Origin: Lepus europaeus
Taxonomy: Eukaryota; Chordata; Mammalia; Lagomorpha; Leporidae
Assembly (NCBI RefSeq): GCF_033115175.1
Contig: NC_084830.1
Span: 114,044,709-114,108,708 of the forward strand
DNA length: 64,000 nt
Direction of reading: 5' to 3'
Positions within the stretch are counted from its first letter, which is position 1. Every line of letters begins with the position of its first letter. This document shows, one piece after another, positions 34,056 through 46,840 of this stretch. A program made the position numbers and the translations under genes. The notes beneath the pieces were generated by a model. It saw only the letters and a list, made by a program, of their open reading frames with translations. It did no database searches and was not told the origin of the DNA.

Positions 34056-34354
34056 GGCGGGTGCCGCGGCTCACTTGGCTAGAACCCCGGGTTCTAGTCC
34101 AGGTTGGGGCGCCAGATTTTGTCTCGGTTGCTACTCTTCCAGTCCAGCTCTCTGCTGTGGCCCGGGAAGGTAGTGGAGGATGGCCCAAGTGCTTGGGCCT
34201 TGCACCCGCATGGGAGACCAGGAGGAAGCACCTGGCTCCTGGCTTCGGATCGGCGCAGCACCGGCCGTAGCGGCCGTTTGGGGGGTGAACCAATGGAAGG
34301 AAGACCTTTCTCTCTCTCTTACTGTCTAACTCTGTCAAAAAAAAAAAAAAAAAA
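34056..34354 (+). mobile_element. Young CSINE with small head deletion and TSD
   Basis: The head 'ggcgggtgccgcggctcact' jumps from 'tggcta' to 'gaaccccgggttctag', losing about 30 bases. Tail 'aactctgtc' plus A18. A near-perfect duplication ('caagcatacttct' versus 'caagcaaacttct') flanks it. Confidence 0.95.
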
Positions 34355-35318
34355 TCAAGCAAACTTCTTAAACATAGAGAACCCAGTACTTGTTGCTTTC
34401 CTCACCTCTCAACTGAATTAAAGTCTTTATGGTTGACAAACGACAGTCTAGTTTTAAACAGTCTCTCTAAATACCTCTTACCTCCTTTGAAGACTTTAGA
34501 ACCCATTAGCAACTAGCCAATACTCATATGTTACTGTGTCTACCTTTTATCACAGCAACAGAAAATTTAGCAGTACTAGCTCATAAAATGGAAATATTAA
34601 GTGGCTCTTCTTGCAGCTGTAGCATAAGGGGATGGAGGGACTGAAACAGATCTTGGTGTCTTCCTGTGCCTTTGCCTCCTTAGAGTAAATAGATTTTTTT
34701 TGCACTGGGGCTCTTTCCTTATTCTAAGTTGGAGGCAGTTACTTCAGCCTGCTCATATTCTCCCACTGAGTGGTCTAAAAACAATGTTGTAAAAAAAAGC
34801 TGGTTGACTCTACATGACAGGTTTCAGTTGGCTATATAACCCTGCAGTGAGAGATGGATTTATATTCAATAAGGGGACACTATAGAGAGAACGGTCCCCC
34901 AGGGAGAAACAGTAAAGCAGTTACAAGAAGAATGAAATGTGTTGATCTGGGAAAAGACAGATGTATGTGTTTAGAGAAAGAGAATGATAAAAAGAATGAC
35001 AAAGAGAACGAGATGGCTAATTCCAAGGAAACTAAATGTAGTATTTTATGGTAATTTTCCCCGAAAGAAGAAAACAGGTGTGCCTTTCATACAGCATCCT
35101 CCTTAGGAGGGGATCAATGATTGTCGCATGACTTTGGGACTGAGTTCAGAACTCTGGAGCACTGCTAGTGCCCCAATTTTCATTCAGGACCTTTTCCTTG
35201 AAAAGAAAATGAGTTCCTCTGGGTATAGACTATTTTGGGGATTTCACTGAACCCTATATTTAAAAAAAGGAAAAGAGAACTAGGTGAGAAAAAAAAAAAA
35301 AACGAAAAAAAAATTCTC
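34355..35318. other. Unique DNA, nothing recognised
   Basis: No recognisable repeat or exon. A Lys/Asn/Glu-rich 66-codon frame at 34854-35054 lies in A/G-rich sequence and lacks gene context. Confidence 0.4.
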
Positions 35319-35641
35319 AGGGCAAGCGCCGTGGCTCACTTGGTTAATCCTCCGCCTATGATGCTGGCATCCCATATGGGCACGGGGTTCTAGTCCTGGT
35401 TGCTCCTCTTCCAGTCCAGCTCTCTGCTGTGGCCCGGGAGGGCAGTGGAGGATAGCCCAAGTGCTTGGGCCCCTGCACCCGCTTGGGAGAACAGGAGGAA
35501 GCAACTTGGTTCCTGGCTTTAGATTGGCGCAGCGCCAGCCGTAGTGGCCACTTGGGGGTGTACCAACGGAAGGAAGACCTCACTCTCTGTCTCTCTCTCA
35601 CTGTCTAACGCTGTCAAAAAAAAAAAAAAAAAAAAAAAAAA
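35319..35641 (+). mobile_element. CSINE, full length
   Basis: Head 'agggcaagcgccgtggctca', body 'atgctggcatcccatatggg', tail 'aacgctgtc' plus an A26 run. Closely followed by a second CSINE. Confidence 0.95.
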
Positions 35642-35649
35642 CCCTCTCA

Positions 35650-35982
35650 TAGGCCAGTGCTGTGGGGTAGCAGGTAAAGCTGCTGCAAGCCCCAGCTGCT
35701 CCACTTTGGTTCCAGCTCTGTGCTATGGCCTGGAAAAGTAGTGGAAGATGACCCAGATGCTTGGGCCCCTGCACGTGCATGGAATACCTGGAAGAAGCTC
35801 CAGGCTCCTGGCTTCAGAATGGTGTAGCTCAGGCTATGGCAACCATTTGGGGAGTGAACCAGTGGATGGAAGACCTCTGTCTCTCTGTTTCTGTCCATGT
35901 CTCTATCTCTCTACCCTCTCCTCGCCTCTGCCTTTCAAATAAATAAATAAATAAAAAATAAATAAATATTTTTAAAAACATG
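35650..35982 (+). mobile_element. CSINE, tandem with the previous one
   Basis: Head 'taggccagtgctgtggggta' directly after the poly(A) of its neighbour. It has a short internal deletion after 'agctgctgcaag'. Tail 'ctgcctttcaaataaataaa'. Confidence 0.94.
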
Positions 35983-38329
35983 ATAAACCAAGAAGAATAA
36001 AAGAAAAACAGAAATCTAATACACTGGATAAGAGGAGATACATCATTATATAATAATTTATTTTCCACAATCTAATTACGGTTCCCAAATGTTTTACCTG
36101 CCAATATCAATACAATGCTTTTTCTGAAACTGAAAAAAAAAATTTGTAAACTGAACAAAAGCAATAACAGACCACTGCAAGAAAGGAGAACCATGGAATT
36201 ACTTTATCTAATCTCAATCATTCCAATTACCTGAGCATTTTATTTCTTCAGCTCTTCCAAGAGATCTCTGATCTTAATTTCTTTTGTGTTCAAATATTTG
36301 ATGGCCTTTTGAAACATATGTCCCTCTTATCTCACTTAAAAGCTGTGTGCTTTGTAAATGTTTTTAACTAGTTCCCACTACCATCCATATACAGTGAGTA
36401 ATGTAGTGTCTGAAGTGGAAAAATAGGCAAAAACAATAAAAAAGGATCAATTTTAAATGTCATCATGTTTATGACTTTTTCAATTTTGATTTGAACAAAT
36501 AAATAGCAGTGTATCACTGAATTGGGAATATTGTCCACAGAGTCACTTCTGAAGAACTCCAAAAATTTTGGAATGTTATTAATGTACTCCTATGTCACTC
36601 ATATTCAAGTATATTTGAATTACATCCTAAGATTTTAGATGAGAGTAAGAGCTAGAACGCTGGCCATAAGGGATTTTTGCCTGATAGATGAGACAAATTA
36701 GAATTCAAACAGTGTAATAACTACCATTACAGAAGGGTATGTAGGGCAATACAGAAATACACATTAGGACTACTATTAGGAGCTGCTATCCATGAATATG
36801 GATATGAGGAAAGGCCAAAAGTAGAAATTAAATTACTCTGACATAAGAAAAAGGCACTTGATACTTTGACATATAGAAAGACCTGGCGGGATGAGTAAGT
36901 ATGGTTCACTCAGGAAAAGAGAAGTTCCTCTACATATCTGAGCCCATGGTCCTGAACATCACAGGAGAAAGGTGAGATCTGAGGGGTAAGTAGATGGCAT
37001 ATTTCAAAGACCTCCACTTCGGTGTAAGAGTTCCTTCAGATGGAGATGGGGAGCTGTTAGGAAGTCACTGTAGACAATAACAACGGTGATCAGTTACTAG
37101 GCATGTTGCATTGTTACGTTAGTTAACCCTCACAAGGCTATCATGAAGGAAACTGAGATGCAGAGGCTGAACAATATTGTCTCATGGCCTTCAGTAAGTA
37201 AGTACTGTGCTTGACACCAATATATGTCTATGGGAGACTTAAAACACATTGTTTAATATAGGATAAAGGAGTGACCACAGTTCAGGTAAAAAACAGGATG
37301 TGAATTGATTAGTGAAGGATGAATTGGGAAGAAGACAAGAAATAAGAAATAAAATGTCAGAGGTCAGAAGAAATACAATTCATGTTGTTCTTTGTAGTGA
37401 ACATAGAGCAGAAGGGACAAATTTTATAAATAATAATAGCAAAAAAAGAAAAGTTGGCAGAAAACTTGGGGGAGGGAAGATTCTAGGATGACTCTCAGGG
37501 CTATAGTTTCAGCAACCAGGAGTGAATATCTATAGGAAAGAGGCATTTCTTTAATTAACTCAGAAAACATAAAAAGAGGAACAGTGTTTGAGGGGGGGAA
37601 GTTCATAAACTCAATCTTTAAAACAGTGAAGTGAAACTGTGTGTGAGTACCCAGGTGGTTAGGCTACCAACATGTTTTTAATAAGTGTTTTTGCTTCTTT
37701 CTAAGCGATGACTTATCACACTGAAAAATGAGTGAGAATCTTTCTTTCATCTGTTCTCTTTCCAATTCAAGTTGTAACCAAAATCAATCTGTTATGACCC
37801 CCACCTAAGTTCCCATGCCTGCACTTTTCTCAACTTAGCTTATCACAAAAAGATAAATCTTCTTACTTCTGTTCTTGAAAGAAACATGCATCATACTCAG
37901 TGGAACAAAAGGCAGCATCCTGAGTCTCACAGTGCTGGGCTCCTCATCTCTCCCAGGTATGTACTCCAGCAACCTGCACTTTCCTGAAATGTGTTTACAA
38001 ATAGGAGACTCTTCCTCTCAGTCCTTTTCATTTGAAATTCCAGCTTATTAAAAGAGCTTTTGGGGGTAGTTGCTATATTTCATAAGCCACATAATGGCAA
38101 CCCAAATGGTTCTTTAAAAATTTTACTCCCTTCCCTTCAAATGAACAATATTTTCCTCATTTCCCCAACATTAAACAAAGTAATTGCCTTTAAATTAATT
38201 TATCTTTAGCCTTGACAAACCTTTTAGGCTTATTTGTAATTCCTAATGACAGTTGTTTCTTTGCTACAAAATCTCTCCTTAGGTACATTGTCAGTGTACC
38301 TCTAACACACAAATATGATTACCCTTTTC
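35983..38329. other. Mostly unique DNA with one MIR-like segment
   Basis: About 2.3 kb without SINE or LINE hallmarks apart from a probable minus-strand MIR at 37090-37210. No credible coding exon. Confidence 0.45.
37090..37210 (-). mobile_element. MIR SINE relic
   Basis: 'ttagttaaccctcacaaggc' followed by 'aaactgagatgcagaggctg' matches the reverse-complement MIR 3' half. Confidence 0.65.
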
Positions 38330-38860
38330 TCTACAGTTTAAAAGTCTTGGAGGGTGCCTGTTGATGGCTATTAAATCAACTACAAAAGTCTTAAGCAGGG
38401 CATTAAGATCCTTTATAAATTGGCTTCCCTGTACCCTTCTAGTTCCTCTCTAGCAACTCTCCCGAACACCCATATTCTAGGTTGTTCCCTCAAATGTGCC
38501 CTGCTCTTTTTCATGCCTTGGCCTTTGCTCAACTTTCTCCTTCTAGTTGGGATTTCCTGTTCAGGCCATGTCCATTTAGTCCATTGGCATTTCATACTTA
38601 TCTAACAAAGCTCAATTTCAATGCTAATTCAAGCTAGCTCTCTGAAGTCTTCCCTGATCCCCAGGAGCATAGCTGATTTTCTTATATACCAATGTCACTT
38701 TGGAATACATCTTATACTAGAATATTCTATATTCCAATCTGTCTCTCTCCCCTCTTTCTCTCTCATATATGTAATTCATCTTCTCACATTGTATTATAAC
38801 TTGGGGTTCCTAAGTGTTTTCTCAGAGAGTATTATAGAATTTGTTTGACAAGGTTTTAAA
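38330..38860 (+). mobile_element. L2 LINE 3' fragment
   Basis: A long ordered match to L2: 'aagatcctttataaattggc', 'cttccctgtacccttctagt', 'tgccttggcctttgctcaac', then 'tctgaagtcttccctgatcc'. About 500 bases of the ORF2 end and 3'UTR. Old and inactive. The opposed open frames at 38413-38605 are repeat artefacts. Confidence 0.82.
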
Positions 38861-39528
38861 TTTGCTTTCTCTTCAATAATAATCTAAAGCAAGGAATAGA
38901 AGCATATACTAAATCAGCTGGTTAAGCATTTGTAATTGAATACTATGGAACTGTTCAAATATTAGTTGAGAGTTACATTTTTAATCATCCTGTAGATGTC
39001 ATTTTTTTTTATTGTAGTAGGCTAATGAGAAAAGAACACAGAACCATCTTAATATATACATGGTACATTTCTCTCAGTCCATGTCCAACAAACATGTTTA
39101 CCATGTCATATAAAGAAGTTTGCACACAATACAAGAAAACAAAAACAGTAAGAGAATATAATCTTTAATTTTTGTTTGCATCATCCAAAAGTTAAATTAT
39201 TTTTATATTTTCATATATAAATATTTCAGCAACCATAGAACAAAGTGAATTATAATTTCCAGTGGAAAGAAGGGGCCATCAAAGAAGGATGTACTTTTCT
39301 CTGAAGGGCGGAGAGAACTTCCACTTTGCTTATAGCCCTGTCTAAATACTGACAGAGTTTGTGGACTCAAAAGGATTCCATAGCCTTAGCAGCTCATGTC
39401 AAGAGCCTCGGGTGATCAGTGACATTATAAATAAGAGTGTCAATTGTTAAATCAACAACAGGAATCACTGTGCACTTGCTGCACATGTAAGACCTCTGCC
39501 CCTAATGAGTTGCACTATGAGAATTAAC
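38861..39528. other. Unique DNA, nothing recognised
   Basis: AT-rich sequence between the L2 fragment and a young CSINE. No element recognised. Confidence 0.45.
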
Positions 39529-39545
39529 TATAAAACTTCTTTTCT

Positions 39546-39896
39546 TTTCTTTTTTTTTTTTTTTTTTGACAGGCAGAGTGGACAGTGAGAGAGAGACAGA
39601 CAGAAAGCTCTTCCTTTTTGCCATTGGTTCACCCTCCAATGGCCGCCGTGGTAGGCGTGCTGCGGCCGGCGCACCGCGCTGATCCGATGGCAGGAGCCAG
39701 GTGCTTCTCCTAGTCTCCCATGGGGTGCAGGGCCCAAGGACTTGGGCCATCCTCCACTGTACTCCCTGGCCACAGCAGAGAGCTGGCCTGGAAGAGAGGC
39801 AACTGGGACAGGATTGGTGCCCCGACCGGGACTAGAACCCGGTGTGCCAGCGCCGCAAGGCAGAGGATTAGCCTAGTGAGCCACAGCGCCGGCCAA
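39546..39896 (-). mobile_element. Young-subfamily CSINE with TSD
   Basis: T tail and 'gacaggcagagtggacagtg' at the left. The head 'gagccacagcgccggcc' is at the right. A flanking duplication, 'tataaaactt' plus a one-mismatch 'ttttc', lies at about 39530-39545 and 39898-39912. Confidence 0.96.
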
Positions 39897-39984
39897 TATA
39901 AAACTTATTTTCAAACAGTACTTTCTACTTTGTGTGTCTGTGTGGCTACAAATTGCGAAAATCTTTACTTAGTATAGTATCTTA

Positions 39985-40140
39985 ATGAAGAATGGGATGG
40001 GAAAGGGAGTTACCAGGAGGTGGGACAGGAGTGGGGGTGGGGAGATTATGGCGGGGAGAACCACCATATTCCTAAAGCTATACCTATGCAATTGGTATTC
40101 ATTAAATAAAGGCTTTCTTAAAAATATTAAAAATTTTAAA
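39985..40140 (+). mobile_element. Lagomorph LINE-1 3'UTR fragment
   Basis: G-rich segment 'gaggtgggacaggagtgggg' with 'gggaga' repeats, then 'ggtattcattaaataaaggc' and an A-rich end. This is the kind of 3' end I associate with rabbit L1. A strongly 5'-truncated insertion. The 60-codon frame over it is not a gene. Confidence 0.6.
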
Positions 40141-40369
40141 AATCTGAAAAGATTGGATATCTTTTAATTGTTTTTTAATTTCAAACAGGTCTAAAATTAC
40201 ATGTGAGAAATAATAGAACAGTTTGTTTTCTTATGCTTTTGTTTTCTCTTACGTTAGGGAAAGTGATATGAATAAGAGAAGAACCTATTGTTTTCATCAA
40301 AGGATTATCATGTATAGCAAAATTCTAGGAATAGAGGACTCAATAATTCATAATTCAAACATTATTTTC

Positions 40370-41000
40370 ATTCAAATGTGGTAAGGCCAGCTAACATATA
40401 ACTACTATCTTAACCACTTCTTATATACACAGTACTGTGATGTATATTCTCATCATTGTCAAACAGATCTCCACAACATTTTTGTCTAGAAAAGTTGACA
40501 CTCTATCACCACTCAACAACCCAACTACCATTCTACTTCATTGCCTTTTGGTGATTGCTTTATTTCTACTTTGTTCTCAAGATTCATACATTTTGTATCA
40601 CGTGACAAATCTTCTTTTTAAGTCTGAATAATATTCCACAATATTGTTTATTCCCACATCTTGTATATTCACCAATCTGCTGGTTGACAATGTGATTTTT
40701 TTTTCCACTTTCTGCCAATTGTGGGTAATGCTGCTATGAATATGGATGTCCAAGTAAGTCTTCAAGAACCTGTTATCAATTCTTAACAGGAACATTTTCT
40801 GCTAAGTGATAAGCAGGAACAGGTATGTTTGTCCAGGATTTAAAGGGACATTTAATTTCTTTTTTTTGAGTTTCTAAGAATATCTTGCATGTTACCACAT
40901 TGTTGTTAAATTTTTGGCTTTTATTTTTAGGGGCAGTACCTAATACTACATTGCGCATATTAACATGCAAACATGTTTGACATCAAAATGGTTTTTAATT
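40370..41000 (-). mobile_element. Old LINE-1 3' fragment
   Basis: The reverse complement of the L1 3' region is seen: 'taatattccacaatattgtt', then 'accaatctgctggttgacaa' and 'ggtaatgctgctatgaatat'. This equals the familiar 'aatattccat...atccattca...aatgctgctatgaa' L1 antisense motif. The 40390-40620 part fits the L1M 3'UTR ('ctccacaacatttttgtcta'). Confidence 0.75.
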
Positions 41001-42949
41001 GCCAAGAAATTATTGTTCATAATTTTGCTTTTGTACCTATTTGGTTATGTGTCACTAGCTCAATTTATTATTGGTAGAGATTCTGCAATAGTCACAGTAC
41101 ATTCTCAGAAATTCCTATAGGAGGAGGTTGTCTAACCTGAAAATTATCTTAACTAATATGAAATTTTAATGAAATTTTATGAAATAATTAATGAGTTAAT
41201 AGGCTATGTTATCAACATGAAATACAAATCAAATTCAAATTTTCATTTTCTTCCTCATATTTTGAGATAATATTTTTGCTAAGTTTGAAGTATTTTTAAG
41301 TCCTTTCATAAGGTTATAAGCACTAAGCATCCAGCCAATAATATTCTGTGGATAAAACATAATTGAGGACAAAATATTACATCTCTCAAGCAAGGTAGAA
41401 ACAAAGCCTCTTGGTTTTAATCCAGGATGTGAGAAAATAAATCAACTTATACATTGACTTTCTTGAGTATCTTGTGCCAAGAATATAACCTTGAAGAATA
41501 AATTATTTTAAAGTTAAAATGTGTTAGGAGTCAAGAAAATTACCAGAGAAACTGTATCTTAATAAATTGCAACTATTCAGCATATCGGGGTCATAGGGTG
41601 CATAAAAGGTGGGTGATTTCGAGGGGTTAAATTATTCCAAGAAAGCCACTCTGATTTGGGGTAGTTTCACTAAAAATTGATGTCTAGTGTTCACAAAGAT
41701 CCCTCTTGCCCTTCACTTATCTGCTCTCCAAGTCCCAAATTTCCTGACTTAATCTTCAGTACCAGAGGAGGAATTCTTTATCTCAAAACAAGAGGAAAAT
41801 GGAAATACTGCTATGTGGAATTTCAATTAAATAGATGTCTGAGGGAGGCATTTAACTTCTGAAATGCCCAGACTCTTATAATACTTGCTTAAAGTGTCAT
41901 AAGAACATAACTTCATTTTCATAGGCAGAGAAAATGGCTATCCAGTAATTAGTGCTGTAACTGCTACTTGCAACTGTTCGCAGCAGATAACTGAGGGTTG
42001 TGTGTAAACGAAACTGACTTTCAACGGGAATCCTTTAAAAGCATACAGCAAGCAATCACACCAAAATATTAATTTGTACTCAAACACTTGATACCACAAG
42101 ACACTCCAATTATCTCTCACTGTTTAAGCCTGAAGACTTTTCCAGGCTTTAAACTAGTCTCTGAAGAGATTTAATTCAATATTACTTACCCAAAAGCAGC
42201 CAACATGTTCTTTTTTTGACCTTCAGGTCAATGAGAGTGACCCAACTGAGACCCAATCAAATCTGAATATGTACCCCCCTAAAGAACTATTCACAAGGTT
42301 AATTGTATCTTAGTTCTATTTGCTGAATAAGGAATCAATTAAGGAGAACAGCAAAAGAAGCCATAAATGGCTACATGAACTACATAGAAGGAAGCCATAC
42401 AGAGAAACAGGTTCCCTTTGCTTCTGATCTCCATATATCTCCATGCTGAAGGAAATATATTGATAGCAATGAGTCCCTTGTACTTTCTATCATCCTTGTA
42501 ATCAATACCTATTTTACTGTGGCATCAAATGTATTACTTGTGAATCACAGAGGCCAAAACAAATGCATGAAATATTTAATTACCAATCATGATGCCAAAA
42601 TTCCTTGGACCTGAATGCTATCATGGTGTGTAAACTCAGGGAATTATAGGGAAACACATGCTAACACTTATAGTTGGGACAACATAGTGTGGGGATGGGA
42701 AGAGAAGGTTATAGTGAAAACACTGCCAAGTATTAACTTTCAAGGTTTATGTGTGGGCACTGAAAAAAATAAAATCAAAAGTGTTCGATTTATAAAGCAA
42801 GATGAAAGGAAGAGGGAAAATTGTTTTCTACAAGAAATAAAAAAAGTCACAGTGCCTAAATTCTTAGCATTATGATCAGCTAGAGGAGACTGTAACACAA
42901 AAAGAGAAAAATCCTTAAAAACTTTAAATAATGGCAAAACCACTTGAAG
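41001..42949. other. Unique DNA, nothing recognised
   Basis: Almost 2 kb without repeat hallmarks. Short open frames (61-86 codons) are low-complexity or AT-rich. No splice-flanked exon can be supported. Confidence 0.45.
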
Positions 42950-43085
42950 GCTGATGTATTCTAGGAGTTCTGTAAGCGTCTTTTCAATCCTTATTATAAT
43001 TCATGAAGCAACTGAGGCTCAGAGAAGTTAATTTCTTTACACAGAGTCACAAAGGAAGAAAAATGAAGGATCTCACATGTGAGAC
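42950..43085 (-). mobile_element. MIR SINE relic
   Basis: 'ttcatgaagcaactgaggct' followed by 'cagagaagttaatttcttta' and 'cacagagtcacaaaggaag' is a clear reverse-complement MIR core. Confidence 0.82.
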
Positions 43086-43593
43086 ATTGCAGCTAATTCT
43101 TTATGTTTAACTGAATCTTCTATTATCACAGATAAGACACGCAGATACAAAAACAATGAGTACGAATGCTTATAATAAAGTGATAACTGGTGTGGAACAG
43201 TCAATTATCGAGGCCTCAACAGAGGGTGAGTGTTGAGACATTAGAAACAGAGGAAGCAGTAAACCAGAGCCAATGCTTAAGGCTTTCGTCAACTAAAGGC
43301 CTTGTGATTGCAGCCAAGTTCCTCTGAGCCGTTGATACATGTTGATTATCCAGTGTTTCCAGTACTAGCAGTTCCTTGGCTTAATACGGACAAAGCAAAC
43401 GTGACATTTCACCAAATTGTCTGAGAAGAGATGAGGTTGGAGACTTTTGGCATAAATCTTTGTTTCCTGCATATGACTACAATATGAAATGGAATTCTGA
43501 CTTTCCTCTGTATATTATACCAGTGAGAGCATTTTAGGGTCACAGATTGTATTTTTTCATTCTACCAGAAGGGCCCTCCCTATTTGTAGATTT

Positions 43594-43637
43594 ATCCATC
43601 CATCCATCCACCCATGCATCCATCCATCTATCCATCA
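43594..43637. repeat. (ATCC)n tetranucleotide microsatellite
   Basis: About eleven imperfect ATCC units. The Ser/Ile/His/Pro-rich frame across it is an artefact. Confidence 0.9.
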
Positions 43638-45006
43638 ACCCACCAATCCCTTATGGAGCTGAGCTTTGCAGCAGGGCCCTGAACTTCAGTGTGGCTTATG
43701 TGTTTGTATATGGGTTGACATTGTATTAATAAACCCAAGTTTGTTAGCTATCTCATGCTGATAATCTTTTAATTTTTAAACTTCATTAAAAATTTTCCCC
43801 CAATTTTTTGCCTTTTCATTAGGTTAGATGTTGAGCTCCTTCAAGAGGCATAAAGTCATGTTCAAATCTGATTTTTCCTCAGGAAGAGGTGGAGCTATTT
43901 ACCTATTTCTTTCAATAATAGATCCTCCTCTCCTTTCCACTCTACCTCCTTACTTCCTCTCCCCAAATCTAATTGCACTTGGATTAAATTAGGCTGGAAC
44001 ATCTGTTCTTCCATTCCATGACACCTTTTCATCCAGCAACTACAACTCACAAGGGTGTTATGCCACAATGGGACTCAGAATCAACATTTGAATCAGGATT
44101 AGTTATCCAAAGGAAGACAGAATTTACCAGTCTTGTGAGGGGGAGTGGGTTTCAGGATAATTCTTCCATCCAAGAAGCTTGATAAACACAAGGAAGGAGA
44201 GAAACAAGGAGGCAGAGAGCATATGAGACTTTTAAAGTAGGGGTTAACTCTGATCAGTGAGTACTATAGGAAGAGAAGACATAAAGACACAGTATTAGGT
44301 GAAAGACTGAAGCAGGGATACACCTGCTCACCATTGTCAGATAGCTCTGGAACTCTCTCTGAACCGCAAACTAAAACTACAGCACTTCCTTAATGGTCTA
44401 TTTCTTTTCAGCTTTCTGCTTCTTTAAATCTTCCAGGTAAGACCAAATGAATTCTCTGAAAGAAATCGTGATGCATTCTCAAATTGTTCAAAGTGAAAAT
44501 ACAGGTTAAATTTATTAAAGAATTAAGCCCAATAAGAACTTCTGCTCTTTGACATATGCTCAAGTTGTGCATATATTTGGGCATCCTTTGGATTGCATGC
44601 TGCCAAGGCAAGTGAGAGAGAGAGGATGCTGAGAGCTTTTAGTATCAAAGAAACTTTTTAATGTGTTTGCTCTCACTGATATAGGTGCCCTTATCATCAT
44701 AGAGTTGTTTTTGTTAAGTACCAATTACACATGACAGTGTTTGGGGCCAAGCAAAAAGTCCATGACCTATACCTTCTTGAGCTTGATTACTAGGCTCTCC
44801 AAAAAGGTCCCTCATTTGTTGTCCCTTCTATGAAGTATGTACTCCCAAGAAGTAGTTAGCATCAAGCAGCTGTTATTAATCCACTCTCTGAAGGGTTTTC
44901 CTGGAAGCTGGCCACCTGCTGAGGTGAGTGACTTTCCCAAAGGGAACTAAGTTAAGCCTGAACCTGGATTCTGTGTTCCTTACTGCATCCTTAAGTATGC
45001 CAGAAT

Positions 45007-45058
45007 TAAAATGCATCATGTAGAGCTGAACATAAAATGCATCATGTAGAGCTGAACA
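45007..45058. repeat. Perfect 26-bp tandem duplication
   Basis: The unit beginning 'taaaatgcatcatgtagagc' occurs twice, at 45007-45032 and 45033-45058, with no mismatch. It lies in non-repetitive sequence. Confidence 0.95.
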
Positions 45059-45313
45059 GATAATGTAGTCCTGCTTCACTTGATAAGTAAAAGCATAATA
45101 TCGAGTGCACTCCAAGGCTTAGTCTAGCTTCCATGAAGCACTCTTCCAAATTTTGACAAGCCAGACAAGGCAGAAATCTCTGACTGTTCATGGACTGTTC
45201 TTCCACTGGGTGGTAAGAGACCAGCCAGGGGAAAGAACTTTTGATTTTACTCTTAAGCACAATAAAATACAGAACTTTTTTCAGAGAAGCAACTTCATCT
45301 GACATTAGTTTTT

Positions 45314-45658
45314 TTTATTATTATTTTTTTTTTTTGGACAGGCAGAGTTAGACAGTGAGAGAGAGAGAGAGAGAGAGACAGAGAGTAAGGTCTTCTTTCC
45401 GTTGGTTCACTCCCCAAATGGCCACTACGGCCGGCATGCTGTGCCGGTCCGAAGCCAGGAGTCAGGTGCTTCCTCCTGGTCTCCCATGCAGGTGCAGGGC
45501 CCAAGCACTTGGACCATCCTCTACTGCCCTCCCAGGCTACAGCAGAGAGCTGGACTAGAAGAGGAGCAACCAGGACAGAATCCAGCACCCCAGCTGGGAC
45601 TAGAACCCGGTGTGCCGGCGCTACAGGCGGACTAGCCTAGTGAGCCGTGGCGCCGGCC
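45314..45658 (-). mobile_element. Young CSINE with perfect 15-bp TSD
   Basis: T tail and 'ggacaggcagagttagacag' at the left, (GA)n, head 'gtgagccgtggcgccggcc' at the right. The direct repeat 'ctgacattagttttt' is at 45299-45313 and 45659-45673. Confidence 0.97.
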
Positions 45659-45673
45659 CTGACATTAGTTTTT

Positions 45674-46029
45674 AACATGATCTTTTTTTAAAGGCACGTC
45701 TCTCTTCATTTCTTCCATGAAAACCTAATTTACACTACCATCATCTAATGCTGGAACCACTCCCTGCTTCTAGGTTTTCTATTTTGACAGACATTTTGCT
45801 TTTCTCCCCCAGTATTTTACTATGCACCTTTTCAAGACACAAAGATCAGCTGAAAGAATCGTACAGTAGAAACTTATAAACCCACTGCCATAAATTCTGT
45901 GAGTATAATGAATACTAATTTTGATTTTGAAAATCTGTAAGTTAGATGAATGGTGCCATTCCCCCAGTGAGCATTTTTTCATTGTACTGCTCTCCTACTA
46001 TATGTTCCCATGACCATCTCTTTCTCATT
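45674..46029. other. Unique DNA, nothing recognised
   Basis: May contain more of the adjacent L2 relic, but the similarity is too weak to call. Confidence 0.35.
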
Positions 46030-46335
46030 CTTCCCATATCAGGCTAAATGCAACTTTTTAGAGACCCTTTCCAAGACTTTCCCAGCTGAAGCTCATCATC
46101 CGACCTCAGGGATTACCTACCGCAGTATCATACCTGATGGCACCTACAGCACCTACACTATCTAAGTTCTCTTATAGATTTGTTTCAGGGTTCATTTCCT
46201 TTACTCTCATTTCATTCACATTTGAGCTCTAGGAGAGCAAGGACCTTGTCTGTTTTAATCACATTTGAATCCCAATGATTTGAGCTGGACTTAGTTTCTA
46301 GTAACAGTTGAATAACTATGTGTTGACTGATTTTA
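46030..46335 (+). mobile_element. L2 LINE 3' end
   Basis: 'tagagaccctttccaagact', then 'gagctctaggagagcaagga', 'ccttgtctgttttaatcac' and 'aacagttgaataactatgtg' follow the L2 3' end in order. Confidence 0.82.
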
Positions 46336-46830
46336 TAAATATGAAAAGAAGTTCTTCTTCTGTACAGCTAAGTAGAATGTACAGTGTTTGGGAGAACAAT
46401 TCAAATACAAACAGAAAAACCCTAAGACCCAGAACACATACTTGCTCATCTTCAGCAGGTGATAGGGGTACTTTCTAGGCAAAAGCAAAAGAAGGCACCA
46501 GTTAACAAAGATGACTTTAAAATGCAGGACAATGACCAATACAGACATAGTCATGGTGGCCACCCACGTAGGACATTTATTAACAATACAAAAGGAAGAG
46601 CTACACCCAGATACGAAGCACCTGACCTCATCTTATTGCATGAAATAAAAAGCTATGAAATATGCTGAATGGGTAACACCAAATTTTCTGTAAAATATTT
46701 CTAACCTATTGCAACCATTTTGACTGTATCCTTTTAGGTTCAATTTGACATTTCTTCCAAATATTTTGGAGGCTATTTTTTCTCCTCCATAACCTTCTTC
46801 CTAGCACCATGGCAAGCTTCAGGAAAAAAA
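46336..46830. other. Unique DNA with one unexplained short ORF
   Basis: A 69-codon plus-strand frame (46459-46668) is basic and polar (includes 'HSHGGHPRRTFINN') and unlike the Phe/Ile-rich chance frames nearby. It matches no family I know and lacks gene context. A non-functional frame is the default reading. Confidence 0.3.
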
Positions 46831-46840
46831 GAGAACTGTG

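Larger units (their letters stand above)
43086..45298. other. Unique DNA with a TCCA repeat and a 26-bp duplication
   Basis: Repeat-poor stretch. It has an (ATCC)n tract at 43594-43637 and a perfect 26-bp tandem duplication at 45007-45058. No coding exon supported. Confidence 0.45.

Noticed and set aside
38413-38605. Opposed 60-codon frames as a possible small gene
   Set aside because: The sequence is an L2 3' fragment.
43547-43729. Frame with a His/Pro/Ser repeat
   Set aside because: It is a translation of the (ATCC)n microsatellite.
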